Positions 1 through 8,475 of a stretch of DNA of 64,000 bases are shown here, one piece after another (the first letter of the stretch is position 1; each line of letters starts with the position of its first letter). Position numbers and translations under genes: made by a program. The notes under the pieces are model-generated. The model was given only the letters and a program-made list of their open reading frames with translations. It was not told where the DNA came from and did no database searches. The DNA is from Rhodospirillales bacterium (GTDB lineage: Bacteria > Pseudomonadota > Alphaproteobacteria > Rhodospirillales > Casp-alpha2): NCBI GenBank assembly GCA_017644185.1, contig JAEPMA010000003.1, forward strand, positions 424,852 to 488,851, given 5' to 3'.

Positions 1-47
1 CCTAATTTAGATCTCAACTTGCTTAAAATCTCTTCTCGCGCAGACAT
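1..47 (-). CDS. lutC: LutC family lactate utilization protein, N-terminus only
   Basis: Only the first 15 codons lie in the window; the gene runs off the left edge. The translation MSAREEILSKLRSKL is the usual start of LutC/YkgG proteins, the third subunit of the LutABC L-lactate oxidation complex. Its ATG shares one base with the lutB stop codon (TGATG), the classic sign of translational coupling. Identification rests on this short N-terminus plus position directly after lutA and lutB, so it is inferred mainly from context. Confidence 0.7.
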   Translation of the reverse strand, partial: MSAREEILSKLRSKL

Positions 48-1498
48 CAGTGCACCTTTTTGCGCATAAGCGCACCACTTTGATCTCCGCGGGCGCCTTT
101 GTGGTGCTGACTGATGAACGTGTCGCCGGCGGGGGCAGCCAAATCCCGCTTCGACGTCCATCCTGACGCCAAGGGCAATGACTTAAACCTACCTTGCCCA
201 CCAAACTGTCCCAACAGCGCCACGCCGGCATTCATCACCCGGCGATAGAGCGCGGGCCGTTTCGCGAGCCAGGCCCAGCTTTTGAGGGCCCATCGGGCCG
301 TCGCCGAGCCCATCTCGGCCTTATACTGCCGCTCGCGCCACTTTCTGAGCATTTTCGGAAGCGGAATCCGCATCGGACAGACGCTCTCGCACTTGCCGCA
401 GAGCGTCGACGCATTGGGGAGGTGCTGAGCTTCCTCCATCCCGATCAGGTTAGGGATCAACACGGCGCCCATCGGGCCGGAATACACCCACCCATACGCG
501 TGCCCACCGACAGATTTATAGATCGGGCAATGGTTCAAGCACGCGCCGCACCGGATACAGCGCAGCATCTCGTGAAATTCCGAACCTATCATCTCGCTGC
601 GGCCGTTATCCAACAAGACGACGTGATATTCCTCCGGCCCGTCCAGGTCTTCGGGGCGGCGCGGCCCGGTACAGAATGTCGTATAGACCGAGATATCCTG
701 CCCGGTCGCAGAACGCGCCAGCACGCGGAGGATGGTCGACGCGTCCTCCAACGTCGGGACGATCTTCTCGATCGACGCGATGACGACATGAACGCGCGGT
801 AGATTATTCGTCAGATCCGCGTTGCCTTCATTCGTCACCAGCACGTTCGTCCCGGTTTCGGCGATCAGCATATTCGCGCCCGTCAATCCGACGTCCGCAC
901 CCAGGAATTTCTCGCGCAGCTTGGCGCGGGCCTCTTCGAGAAGGGAGCGCGGCTCGTCGAGATCCCGGTCAGCCGCAAGGTCGATGTGCGCATTCCGAAA
1001 TGTGTCGGCGACCTGTTCTTTCGACAGGTGGATCGCCGGCGCGATGATGTGGCTGGGCGGCTCTTTCCGCAACTGGATGATGTATTCACCCAGATCGGTC
1101 TCCACCGGTTCGATGCCGTTCTCTTCGAGATACGCGTTCACCGCGATCTCTTCCGAGATCATCGACTTGGATTTGGTGACGGTTTTCGCGCCCGCCTTGC
1201 GGCAGATATCGAGAATGGTTTCCCGCGCTTCCTTGGCATCGCGGCACCAATGCACATGTCCGCCGCTGTCGGTGACTTTCTTTTCGTAAGCTTCGAGATA
1301 TTGGTCGAGGTTCTCGAGAACATGGTTCTTGATGTCGCGGGCCTGATCGCGGAGGTCTTCGAACTCCGGCAGGCGCTGGGCGGCCTCCAGTCTCCGCATC
1401 GGGAAACCGACGGCGAGTTTGGCGAGCGCCGCCTGAAGCGGGTCGTCGGCGATCGCCTCGCGGGCATTCTGTTTGAAATTAGGGGAGGTCGGCTGCAT
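47..1498 (-). CDS. lutB: Lactate utilization iron-sulfur protein LutB
   Basis: This 483-residue protein is the LutB component of the LutABC complex, which oxidises L-lactate to pyruvate in the cytoplasm. It has an N-terminal LUD domain (about residues 70-300) and a C-terminal ferredoxin-like region with two cysteine clusters: C314, C317, C320, C324 and C367, C370, C374, each followed by proline as in 4Fe-4S proteins. Length fits the family. It follows lutA after 3 bases and overlaps lutC by one base, so the three are surely co-transcribed. A DUF162 paralogue outside lactate metabolism is possible, but the A-B-C order argues for LutB. Confidence 0.93.
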   Translation of the reverse strand: MQPTSPNFKQNAREAIADDPLQAALAKLAVGFPMRRLEAAQRLPEFEDLRDQARDIKNHVLENLDQYLEAYEKKVTDSGGHVHWCRDAKEARETILDICRKAGAKTVTKSKSMISEEIAVNAYLEENGIEPVETDLGEYIIQLRKEPPSHIIAPAIHLSKEQVADTFRNAHIDLAADRDLDEPRSLLEEARAKLREKFLGADVGLTGANMLIAETGTNVLVTNEGNADLTNNLPRVHVVIASIEKIVPTLEDASTILRVLARSATGQDISVYTTFCTGPRRPEDLDGPEEYHVVLLDNGRSEMIGSEFHEMLRCIRCGACLNHCPIYKSVGGHAYGWVYSGPMGAVLIPNLIGMEEAQHLPNASTLCGKCESVCPMRIPLPKMLRKWRERQYKAEMGSATARWALKSWAWLAKRPALYRRVMNAGVALLGQFGGQGRFKSLPLASGWTSKRDLAAPAGDTFISQHHKGARGDQSGALMRKKVH

Positions 1499-1501
1499 TG
1501 G

Positions 1502-2278
1502 TTATTCACCCTCAACCGGTTCGCCGATCGCCGGCGCCGCGGTCATGCCCGCCAACACCTCGGCGGCGTGGCGCGCTTTGACATCGACACCCCGGCGCTG
1601 CAGGCGGCCCGCGATATTCATCAAACACCCGAGATCACCCGCCAGGACCGTATCGGCCCCGGTTTTGACGATATCGTCAACCTTGGCGTCGACCATCTTC
1701 TCGGAGATGTCGGGATATTTGACACAGAACAATCCACCGAACCCGCAACAGGTTTCGGTCTCGTTTCCTTCGGAAATCTTCAGCCCCTGAACCGAAGACA
1801 AGAGCGCACGCGGCTGATCCTTGATACCGAGTTCGCGCAAACCCGAACATGAATCGTGATAGGTGACGGTCCCCGAAAATTCGGCGTTCGTCGCACTGAC
1901 ACTCATGACATCCGTCAGAAACGACATCAGCTCGTACGTCTTCGCCGATAAATTCTCAGCCCGCGCCAGCCACTTGGGGACGTCCGCGAAGGCTTCGGGG
2001 TAATGATCCTTGATCATCCCCGCGCACGAACCGGACGGTGCGACGACATAGTCATACCCTTCGAACGCCGCGATCACGTTCTTGGCGATATCGAGGGTAT
2101 CGGCCTTATCACCGGAATTATAGGCAGGTTGACCGCAGCAGGTCTGTGAAGCGGGCACTTCGACCTTGCAGCCCGCGTCCTCCAAAAGCTTCACCGCCGC
2201 AAATCCAACGACAGGACGCATCAGATCGACGAGACACGTGACGAACAGACCGACGGTTGGTTTGGATGTTTCCGGCAT
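1502..2278 (-). CDS. lutA: Lactate utilization Fe-S oxidoreductase LutA
   Basis: A 258-residue protein with the two cysteine-rich CCG-type domains of the GlpC/HdrB family: a CCGQP motif at residues 47-51 and a second CCGFGG motif near residue 180, each preceded by a single upstream cysteine. These domains bind iron-sulfur clusters and pass electrons in lactate oxidation with LutB and LutC. It is the first gene of the lutABC run. The 51 bases separating it from mltA presumably hold its promoter; no LutR-type GntR regulator is visible in the window. Confidence 0.93.
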   Translation of the reverse strand: MPETSKPTVGLFVTCLVDLMRPVVGFAAVKLLEDAGCKVEVPASQTCCGQPAYNSGDKADTLDIAKNVIAAFEGYDYVVAPSGSCAGMIKDHYPEAFADVPKWLARAENLSAKTYELMSFLTDVMSVSATNAEFSGTVTYHDSCSGLRELGIKDQPRALLSSVQGLKISEGNETETCCGFGGLFCVKYPDISEKMVDAKVDDIVKTGADTVLAGDLGCLMNIAGRLQRRGVDVKARHAAEVLAGMTAAPAIGEPVEGE

Positions 2279-2329
2279 AGTCGAAGAATGTTCCCTATGA
2301 GGGTGGAACGCAAGAACCGAGCGTAACAG

Positions 2330-3559
2330 TCAGGATGGCGGCACGATACGTTCCGCGGCCTTGGGCAGAAGGATATAATACCGGCCTTCCTGCTTCATCA
2401 GCCCGGCGCGTCTGGCCGCCGTTTCACCGAAGCCCCAGAACACATCGCCCCTTACGGGCCCCTTGATGGCGCTACCCGTATCCTGCGTGATCAGCAATCT
2501 CCGGAGCGGCCCGCCGTCGGTCAATGGATCCGTGCTGTCGAGCCAGACCGGCGCACCCAACGGCAAAAACGCACGGTCGACGGCGAGGCTGCGCCCAGGG
2601 GTCAGCGGCACACCCTGTGCGCCCAGCGGACCTTCACCCTCGACAACCCTGAAGAAAACATAGGATTCGTTTTTGTTCATTAACTGGGTGCCGGCGGCAG
2701 GGTTGGCGCGCAACCAATCCCTGATCGCGGGCGCGGTGACGTCTTCAAGCCGCATCGCCCCCATCGCGACGAGTTCACGGCCGATCGACGTGTAGCGGCG
2801 TCCATTCCGCCCCGCATAGCCCACGCGTACCGTGGAACCGTCAGGCAGTCTGACCCGTCCCGATCCCTGAATATGTAGGAAGAAAGCATCGACGGGATCG
2901 GCCACCCACATGATCTCCAGTTCACGGCCACGCAAGGCGCCGCCGAGAATCTCTGCGCGGGAGAAGTAGGGAACAAGCTTGTTGTCGATCACCCGGCCGG
3001 CCAGCTGCGTGCCCTTCAATTCGGCGCGGTGTTGCCCGAGGTCGATGGAAACGAGATCCTGCGGGCGCGAATAGAGCGGGATCTGATATTCGGCTTCCGG
3101 CGCCCAACGGCCCGATAATTCCGGTTCGTAATAGCCGGTGAAAAGACCCTCGGGGGCGTTCCTGTCACCCACGGTATAGGCGACGAAACGGCTTTCAAAG
3201 AAATACTTCGCCTCGATCTGATTGCCCGGGCGGATGATACGTGCGTCTTCACAAATCGCTTTCCAGTCGGCGATCGTCCCCATCCGCTCGTCGCCGCCGA
3301 ACGGGGTATCGGGTGCTTTCTTTTCGATGGCATCGCAGGACCGGATCAACGCGGGAAGGACCGACGCAAAATTCTCCCCATCCCAGCTTTCGAGTTCATC
3401 GAACTCTATTTTGGTGAGCGTCAACGCCGACGGTTCATCGGATGGCGCCTGGGGTTCCGGGATCGGTAAACCGAGATCGGCGCACGCCGTCAGCAGCAAC
3501 AGCGCCGCGAGTGAAACCGTCGAGAGGATCGAGGAAACGCGCGGGGCCGGGATACGCAC
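2330..3559 (-). CDS. mltA: Membrane-bound lytic murein transglycosylase A
   Basis: A 409-residue outer-membrane lipoprotein that cleaves peptidoglycan glycan strands, giving 1,6-anhydro-muropeptides. The N-terminus has a signal peptide and lipobox LLTAC with the modified cysteine at residue 26. The MltA barrel follows (FTGYYEPEL region, then LHIQGSGRVRLPDG), and the C-terminus is the 3D domain with its conserved aspartates (ITQDTGSAIKGPVRGD). Length is normal. It lies one base after the Tim44-like gene, a pairing common in alphaproteobacteria, so both are probably one transcript. Confidence 0.95.
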   Translation of the reverse strand: MRIPAPRVSSILSTVSLAALLLLTACADLGLPIPEPQAPSDEPSALTLTKIEFDELESWDGENFASVLPALIRSCDAIEKKAPDTPFGGDERMGTIADWKAICEDARIIRPGNQIEAKYFFESRFVAYTVGDRNAPEGLFTGYYEPELSGRWAPEAEYQIPLYSRPQDLVSIDLGQHRAELKGTQLAGRVIDNKLVPYFSRAEILGGALRGRELEIMWVADPVDAFFLHIQGSGRVRLPDGSTVRVGYAGRNGRRYTSIGRELVAMGAMRLEDVTAPAIRDWLRANPAAGTQLMNKNESYVFFRVVEGEGPLGAQGVPLTPGRSLAVDRAFLPLGAPVWLDSTDPLTDGGPLRRLLITQDTGSAIKGPVRGDVFWGFGETAARRAGLMKQEGRYYILLPKAAERIVPPS

Positions 3560-3560
3560 G

Positions 3561-4262
3561 TCAGTTGTTGCTTTCGGTGCCGATCAGCGTCCAGTTCGGG
3601 TCCGACGACCGGGTATCGCGCGAGAACGTCCAGAAATCGGTGACATCGATCACCTCGTTCGGGTTGCCATCGATAATATTACCCTCGGCGTCGCGAAGCG
3701 CACTGATCTGTTCCGAGACGAACTTAACGGTGAGGACGCTGTGATGGCCGTCCATTGCCGCTTCGACGATCTTGGCCGAACGAAGGCCGACAAGCGTATC
3801 CTCCAGGACTTCGCCCGCGCGCTCGCGCTCGGTGATCGCCTCGTCGAAATTCTTGTAGACGTCGGGGCTAAGCAGACCCTTCAACGTCTTGCGATCGCCG
3901 GACGAGAACCCGTTGAGGATCATCTCGAACGCCATCTTCGCCCCCTCGGTGAACTCATCGGGGCCGAAGCTCGGGTCGGCGACGCGAATCTGCGTCAGAC
4001 CGACCGCCACCGGATCGTCTTTGTCGATGTCGAGGTCGAGCGGTGCCGCCTCATCAGGCGCATCGCTGCGGTCGGGAAGCTGCACGACATTGTCGTCGCC
4101 ACGCTTGCCTTCCTGCTCTGCTTGCTCGCGGTCTCGGAAACGATCGCTATAGCCACCCTCGTGACCGTCCCGCCGGCCAAGCACGCGGCGCAGCCTCAGA
4201 ATGAGAAAGCCGGCAATCATCGCCAGTATGATGATGTCGAAGAACTGAAATTCGCCGCCCAT
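3561..4262 (-). CDS. Tim44/TimA family membrane-associated protein
   Basis: A 233-residue protein with one N-terminal membrane segment (about residues 7-20, FDIIILAMIAGFLILRL) followed by an acidic, Arg-rich linker and a C-terminal Tim44-like domain (about residues 90-230). Bacterial Tim44-like proteins resemble the mitochondrial import-motor subunit; their own role is unsettled, with Caulobacter TimA being the studied case. I chose the ATG at 4262 because an in-frame longer reading lacks homology-like sequence, while this one has AAGGA just upstream and begins with the typical MGGEFQFFDI. It is coupled to mltA and divergent from fxsA. Confidence 0.88.
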   Translation of the reverse strand: MGGEFQFFDIIILAMIAGFLILRLRRVLGRRDGHEGGYSDRFRDREQAEQEGKRGDDNVVQLPDRSDAPDEAAPLDLDIDKDDPVAVGLTQIRVADPSFGPDEFTEGAKMAFEMILNGFSSGDRKTLKGLLSPDVYKNFDEAITERERAGEVLEDTLVGLRSAKIVEAAMDGHHSVLTVKFVSEQISALRDAEGNIIDGNPNEVIDVTDFWTFSRDTRSSDPNWTLIGTESNN

Positions 4263-4462
4263 GATATCCTTGACCCTCAGGGCCTTGCCTGTTGTCGTAT
4301 GCTGAGACGCACAATTATTATGCCGCCTCTTCACTAAGCGGTCCCGAACAAGGTATCGGCTCCGGACCGCCGCGTCCAGAATATCGGCAACCGCGCTCTT
4401 GAGGTTGCGTTCGCCGATACACGACTTAAATAAGCCGACCAGCCGTTCGGGACAAGGCAGCC
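4263..4462. promoter_or_regulatory. Divergent promoter region between Tim44-like gene and fxsA
   Basis: These 200 bases separate two oppositely oriented transcription units and must carry both promoters. I cannot assign a convincing -35/-10 pair; a CGGTC / GGACCG inverted repeat lies around 4337-4373 but is weak. Confidence 0.4.
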
Positions 4463-4999
4463 ATGGCATTCATTCTCCTCATCGCTTTTATCGCGGTGCC
4501 GATCATTGAAATCTCGGTGTTCATCGAGGTCGGCGGGCGGATCGGCCTGTGGCCGACCATCGGTATCGTCATCCTGACGGCCGTCATCGGCACGGCAATG
4601 TTGCGCCAGCAGGGGCTTTCGGTTTTGTTCCGTATTCAACAGAACCTGGAAGCGAACCGGATGCCGGTGCAGGAATTGTTCGACGGCGTGTGCCTGGTGA
4701 TCGCCGGCGTACTTCTCCTAACGCCCGGTTTCGTTACCGATTCCGTCGGTTTTCTGTTATTCGTCCCGCCCTTCCGCCGTTGGTTGGCGAGCGAGGTCGG
4801 CCGCCGGGTCGTGGCGCGTGCCGATGTTCATTACACGCATCAATCCTATTCCACGCACGGCGGTCATCCCGGCCAGGGAAGGCACGGGACCGGCCCAGGC
4901 GGGGGCCCGGTCATCGACGGAGAATACCAGGACGTGACCGGTGACGATGACGCGCCCGCCAAGCAGCGTCTCGACCACGACGATCCCGAGCGCAAGTAA
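4463..4999 (+). CDS. fxsA: FxsA family inner-membrane protein
   Basis: A 178-residue membrane protein. The first 110 residues carry three to four hydrophobic segments with the FxsA signature (PIIEISVFIEVGGRIGLWPTI at 13-33, LLTPGFVTDSVGFLL near 92-106, PPFRR just after). The C-terminal 70 residues are hydrophilic and low-complexity (Gly/His/Asp rich), as usual for the family. E. coli FxsA is known for relieving F-plasmid exclusion of phage T7; the physiological function is unknown. It is followed 83 bases later by secB, a conserved alphaproteobacterial neighbourhood. Confidence 0.93.
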   Translation: MAFILLIAFIAVPIIEISVFIEVGGRIGLWPTIGIVILTAVIGTAMLRQQGLSVLFRIQQNLEANRMPVQELFDGVCLVIAGVLLLTPGFVTDSVGFLLFVPPFRRWLASEVGRRVVARADVHYTHQSYSTHGGHPGQGRHGTGPGGGPVIDGEYQDVTGDDDAPAKQRLDHDDPERK

Positions 5000-5082
5000 C
5001 ACGCCTGAATTGCGCCGCTCGGTTATTGTCGATCCCGGAAAGACATGGTACCAGAAGCGCGCAATCGCTTGAGGAGAGCCAC

Positions 5083-5595
5083 ATGGCCGACGAAATCACA
5101 CCGCCGACGCCCGGCGCGGAAGACCAACCGCAAGGCGTTCCGCTCACGATCAATGCGCAGTACGTCAAGGATCTGTCTTTCGAGGTTCCGAACGCGCCTG
5201 CCATTTTCGGCCAGATGCAATCCACGTCCCCGGATATCGGTATCGATATTCAGGTCAACGCCAAGCCGCTTGGCGAGAACCATTTCGAAGTGTCGATCAC
5301 GATTAACGCGAACTGCGACGTCGGCGACACCAAGGGCTTTATCCTCGAGCTGGTCTATGCGGGCGCGTTCACCCTCAATCTGCCGGATGAACACCGTCAG
5401 GCCGTTTTGATGATCGAATGCCCGCGGCTGTTGTTCCCGTTTGCCCGCAATATCGTTGCCGACGTCACCCGCGACGGCGGTTTCCCGCCGGTCATGATGG
5501 GGCTCGTCGACTTCGCGTCGATGTATCAGCGCCGTGTCGCCGAACAACAGGCCGCGAAAGAAGCAGCCCAAGAGGGTGGCGCCAGCGCCGAGTAA
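5083..5595 (+). CDS. secB: Protein-export chaperone SecB
   Basis: A 170-residue cytosolic chaperone that holds precursor proteins unfolded and delivers them to SecA. The sequence shows the family core: INAQYVKDLSFEVPNAP near residues 19-35, the INANCDVGD strand, and LLFPFARNIVADVTRDGGFPPVMM near 123-146. The ATG at 5083 follows a good GAGGAG ribosome site; an in-frame upstream start would add 19 unrelated residues. It converges with dnaQ across a hairpin. Confidence 0.97.
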   Translation: MADEITPPTPGAEDQPQGVPLTINAQYVKDLSFEVPNAPAIFGQMQSTSPDIGIDIQVNAKPLGENHFEVSITINANCDVGDTKGFILELVYAGAFTLNLPDEHRQAVLMIECPRLLFPFARNIVADVTRDGGFPPVMMGLVDFASMYQRRVAEQQAAKEAAQEGGASAE

Positions 5596-5659
5596 CGACA
5601 CGCGGCCGTTTTGCCGGCTTCAATTTAGAGTTTTCACCGCTAAAGGCACGCCCACGCGG

Positions 5660-5683
5660 GAAGGATGCTCTCATCCTTCTCTT
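5660..5683. terminator. Hairpin between convergent secB and dnaQ
   Basis: GAAGGATG (5660-5667) and CATCCTTC (5672-5679) form a perfect 8-bp stem with a 4-base loop, sitting just before the dnaQ stop codon between two convergent genes. The T run after it is short (TCTT), so it is a plausible but not strong intrinsic terminator. Confidence 0.55.
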
Positions 5684-6377
5684 AAGGGCGGAGCCAGATC
5701 GGATCTTTGATCTTGTTCAGGAATTCGGCGTGGCGCGCGAGTTCGTCTTCGCTTGCTCCATGCGCGCGCGCTTCTCGGCGGCCGGATGGCGATGTCTCAA
5801 CATTTGGCTCGTCTTCCGAACCCGTGCGGGCCGCGGCGGCTTCTGCGGCCAGATCCATGCCGTGCTGGCGTCCACCCAACAATTCCAGATAAACCGCCGC
5901 CAATAACTGGGCGTCCAGAAGAGCTCCGTGCATCTGCCGTTCACTCAGGTCGATCCCGAACCGGCGGCAAAGGGCATCGAGGGAGGCCTGCGCCCCCGGA
6001 AACTTTTTTCTAGCCATGCTGACCGTGTCGATGGCGCGGCGCTTGTCGATGCTGGCCCAACCGGCAAGCAACAGTTCGGCGTTGATAAAACCCATGTCGA
6101 ATGCCGCGTTGTGTATAACCAACGGCGCATCCCCGACGAAATTCACGAAATCGGAAGCGATATCGGCAAATACCGGATGTCCGGCGAGGAAATCTTCGCT
6201 CAAACCGTGGACGCGTTCGGCCTCCGCGGGCATATCACGTTCCGGATTGATGTACTGATGATATACTTCGCCCGTCGGCACATGGTTCAGAAGCTCCACA
6301 CAACCGATTTCAACGATGCGGTGTCCCGACGCCGGATCCAGGCCCGTGGTTTCCGTATCCAGAACGATTTCCCGCAT
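5682..6377 (-). CDS. dnaQ: DNA polymerase III epsilon subunit (3'-5' proofreading exonuclease)
   Basis: A 231-residue DEDDh exonuclease that proofreads for the replicative polymerase. Catalytic residues are visible: D7 and E9 in LDTETTG (Exo I), D94 in HNAAFDMGF (Exo II), and H150 with D155 in HGALLDAQLLA (Exo III). After about residue 165 comes a charged linker and the C-terminal tail expected to bind the alpha subunit. It is the last gene of the minus run ppsR-maf-aroE-coaE-dnaQ, 12 bases after coaE. Confidence 0.96.
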   Translation of the reverse strand: MREIVLDTETTGLDPASGHRIVEIGCVELLNHVPTGEVYHQYINPERDMPAEAERVHGLSEDFLAGHPVFADIASDFVNFVGDAPLVIHNAAFDMGFINAELLLAGWASIDKRRAIDTVSMARKKFPGAQASLDALCRRFGIDLSERQMHGALLDAQLLAAVYLELLGGRQHGMDLAAEAAAARTGSEDEPNVETSPSGRREARAHGASEDELARHAEFLNKIKDPIWLRP

Positions 6378-6389
6378 GCGATCCGCTCC

Positions 6390-7010
6390 CTAGATCTGAA
6401 ACGGGGGCCAGTGGGTCCCCGGTGTGGACTTTGCGATTGTCGCAATTCGGCGGATAATCGGCAAGCTGTGAGCACGGCCGAGACCCGTAAAAATCACAAA
6501 ATCTGCTGCCCTTCTTTTTAATACGTCCGATATCTGGTGTTTCAACACACCCTGAAACCGCTCTTCCGTCATGCCTGGACGCGCGAGGACACGTTGACGC
6601 TGCACCCGATAAGGTGCGCTCACGACCGCGACCGCGTCGAAACGGTCTTCATTCCCCCCCTCGAACAAAAGCGGGATATCAAGCACCACGGCAGGTGTCT
6701 TCAGCCGTGCATGCATTTTTAGAAATGCGTCGGCGCGTTCACGTACCATCGGGTGAAGGATCGCTTCAAGGCGGCGAAGCGCCGGTTCGTCGCCGAACAC
6801 CCGTTTTCCCAGCAAAGCCCGGTCGACGGTGCCATCATGCACGACCCCAGGAAATTCTTTTGAAACCCGCTCTACCGCTGCGCCACGCCGACCCATGAGT
6901 TCATGGACGGCCGCGTCTGAATCATGGACCGGCAGGCCCTCCCGCCGGAACGCACGTGCCGCCACGGTCTTTCCCATCCCGATCGATCCGGTCAATCCGA
7001 GGATGAACAT
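6390..7010 (-). CDS. coaE: Dephospho-CoA kinase
   Basis: A 206-residue kinase for the last step of coenzyme A synthesis, phosphorylating the 3'-hydroxyl of dephospho-CoA. The N-terminal P-loop GLTGSIGMGKT (residues 5-15) and the HDSDAAVHEL substrate motif are typical, as is LDIPLLFEGG in the middle. Its ATG shares one base with the aroE stop codon, so translation is coupled to aroE. Length is normal. Confidence 0.96.
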   Translation of the reverse strand: MFILGLTGSIGMGKTVAARAFRREGLPVHDSDAAVHELMGRRGAAVERVSKEFPGVVHDGTVDRALLGKRVFGDEPALRRLEAILHPMVRERADAFLKMHARLKTPAVVLDIPLLFEGGNEDRFDAVAVVSAPYRVQRQRVLARPGMTEERFQGVLKHQISDVLKRRAADFVIFTGLGRAHSLPIIRRIATIAKSTPGTHWPPFQI

Positions 7011-7864
7011 CAGCCGCCGTCGCGCCCGGCTAAAACGTGATCGCGAAGTTCTTCGTCAACGACCGGGCGCTTGCCGAACCAGGCTTCGAAGCCGGGCCGC
7101 GCCTGGTGGAGTAACATGCCGAGCCCGTCGACCGGCACTAGGTTACGTGCCGCCGCCGCTTTCAAAAGCGGCGTTTCAAGTGGGGCGTAAACGATGTCGT
7201 TGACGACCGCATTGTCATTCAGCCCGGACAAATCGACATCCAAGGGCGGGTTCCCCGTCATCCCCAGTGTCGTCGTGTTGACCAACGTACCAACCCCGGT
7301 CATCGCATCGTTCCGATCATCCCACCCGACAATCTTCAGCGGCATTCCGAAATGCGCCAGGAGTTCTTCGGCCCGTTCACGAGTGCGGTTAGCGAGGAGG
7401 ATTTCCGGTGCGCCAGCATCGATCAACGCCGCGATTACCGCGCGCGCCGCGCCTCCCGCACCCAGGATCAGTGCAGGCGCATCTGCCGTTCGCCAGTGTG
7501 GCGCACGAGAGCGAATGTTTTCGATAAATCCAAATGCGTCGGTGTTATCACCATAAAGCTCCCCATCTTCGTCGCAAACGATGGTGTTCACGGCGCCAAT
7601 CTGGCGCGCGGCCTCACTTAAGCTATCGACCGTCCGGAACGCAGCTTCCTTATGGGGGACCGTCACGTTGGCGCCGACGAAACCCAGTTTCGGCAGCGCT
7701 CGGATCGCATCTTCGATGTTCGGTGGCGACACAGGAAGCGGAAGATATATCCCGTCGATCCCATACCGATCCAACCAGAAACCGTGGAGTTTCGGCGACA
7801 GGGAATGTTCGACCGGCCAGCCGATAACCCCGGCTTTGATGGTTTTCGCGGTTGCAGACGGCAT
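7010..7864 (-). CDS. aroE: Shikimate dehydrogenase
   Basis: A 284-residue enzyme reducing 3-dehydroshikimate to shikimate with NADPH in aromatic amino acid synthesis. Visible signatures: SLSPKLH (21-27) for substrate binding, catalytic K72 in NVTVPHK, D109 in GDNTDAFGF, and the nucleotide loop GAGGAAR (135-141). Quinate dehydrogenase paralogues are possible, but the setting between maf and coaE is the classic aroE context. There are 11 bases between it and maf, and one base of overlap with coaE. Confidence 0.96.
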   Translation of the reverse strand: MPSATAKTIKAGVIGWPVEHSLSPKLHGFWLDRYGIDGIYLPLPVSPPNIEDAIRALPKLGFVGANVTVPHKEAAFRTVDSLSEAARQIGAVNTIVCDEDGELYGDNTDAFGFIENIRSRAPHWRTADAPALILGAGGAARAVIAALIDAGAPEILLANRTRERAEELLAHFGMPLKIVGWDDRNDAMTGVGTLVNTTTLGMTGNPPLDVDLSGLNDNAVVNDIVYAPLETPLLKAAAARNLVPVDGLGMLLHQARPGFEAWFGKRPVVDEELRDHVLAGRDGG

Positions 7865-7875
7865 GGCGCGCTCCT

Positions 7876-8475
7876 TTATGCGGGGAGAATGCCCCGTTTC
7901 CGCAGCTCTTCCAATAGGGGAAGCAGGGGTAACCCGAGGACCGTGAAATAGTCTCCGTCTATATTCTCGAACAATTGAGCTCCCCGGCCTTCAAGCAAGT
8001 AGGCGCCAACTGACGTCAGGACCCGTTCACCTTCGTCGGTAAGGTAGTTCTCGATGAATTCGTCGCTCAATTCACGCACATGCATGTCGGCAACGGAAAC
8101 GTGTGACCAGACAACATTTGCGCTCGTCTTGAGGCATACCGCGGAAATCAGCTGATGCGTGCGACCGCTGAAAGCCGTCAGATGGTCATGGGCTTCGGTC
8201 ATATCGGCCGGCTTATCGAACAACCGGTCACCGAGTGCCAGTACCTGGTCGCAACCGATTACCAAATCTTCCGGGTCTGTTTTTACGGCTGAAGCTTTCG
8301 CTACTGACAAACGCAACGCCAATTCTTCGGGGGAAGCGCCGTCGTCTAGAGACTCACGCTTAATCTTGTCTTCATCAACGCCGGCATCACACCAGTCGAA
8401 ACGAACCCCGGCATTCTCAAGCACCATTCGCCGGGCACGGCTTTTGGAGGCCAGAATAAGTCGTGATGCGCTCAC
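7876..8475 (-). CDS. maf: Maf family nucleoside-triphosphate pyrophosphatase
   Basis: A 199-residue Maf protein, a house-cleaning pyrophosphatase acting on modified or non-canonical nucleotides and historically called a septum formation inhibitor. It starts with the family motif LILASKSRARR and has the GCDQVLALGDRLFDKP and FSGRTHQLISAV motifs, plus the E/D-rich stretch ending near GDYFTVLGLPLLPL. I cannot tell from reading whether it is the YhdE (dTTP/UTP) or YceF (m7GTP) subtype. It overlaps ppsR by 4 bases. Confidence 0.93.
   Translation of the reverse strand: MSASRLILASKSRARRMVLENAGVRFDWCDAGVDEDKIKRESLDDGASPEELALRLSVAKASAVKTDPEDLVIGCDQVLALGDRLFDKPADMTEAHDHLTAFSGRTHQLISAVCLKTSANVVWSHVSVADMHVRELSDEFIENYLTDEGERVLTSVGAYLLEGRGAQLFENIDGDYFTVLGLPLLPLLEELRKRGILPA

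Noticed and set aside
3222..4337. A 371-codon open frame on the plus strand
   Set aside because: Antisense to mltA and the Tim44-like gene, both well supported; no domain in the translation.
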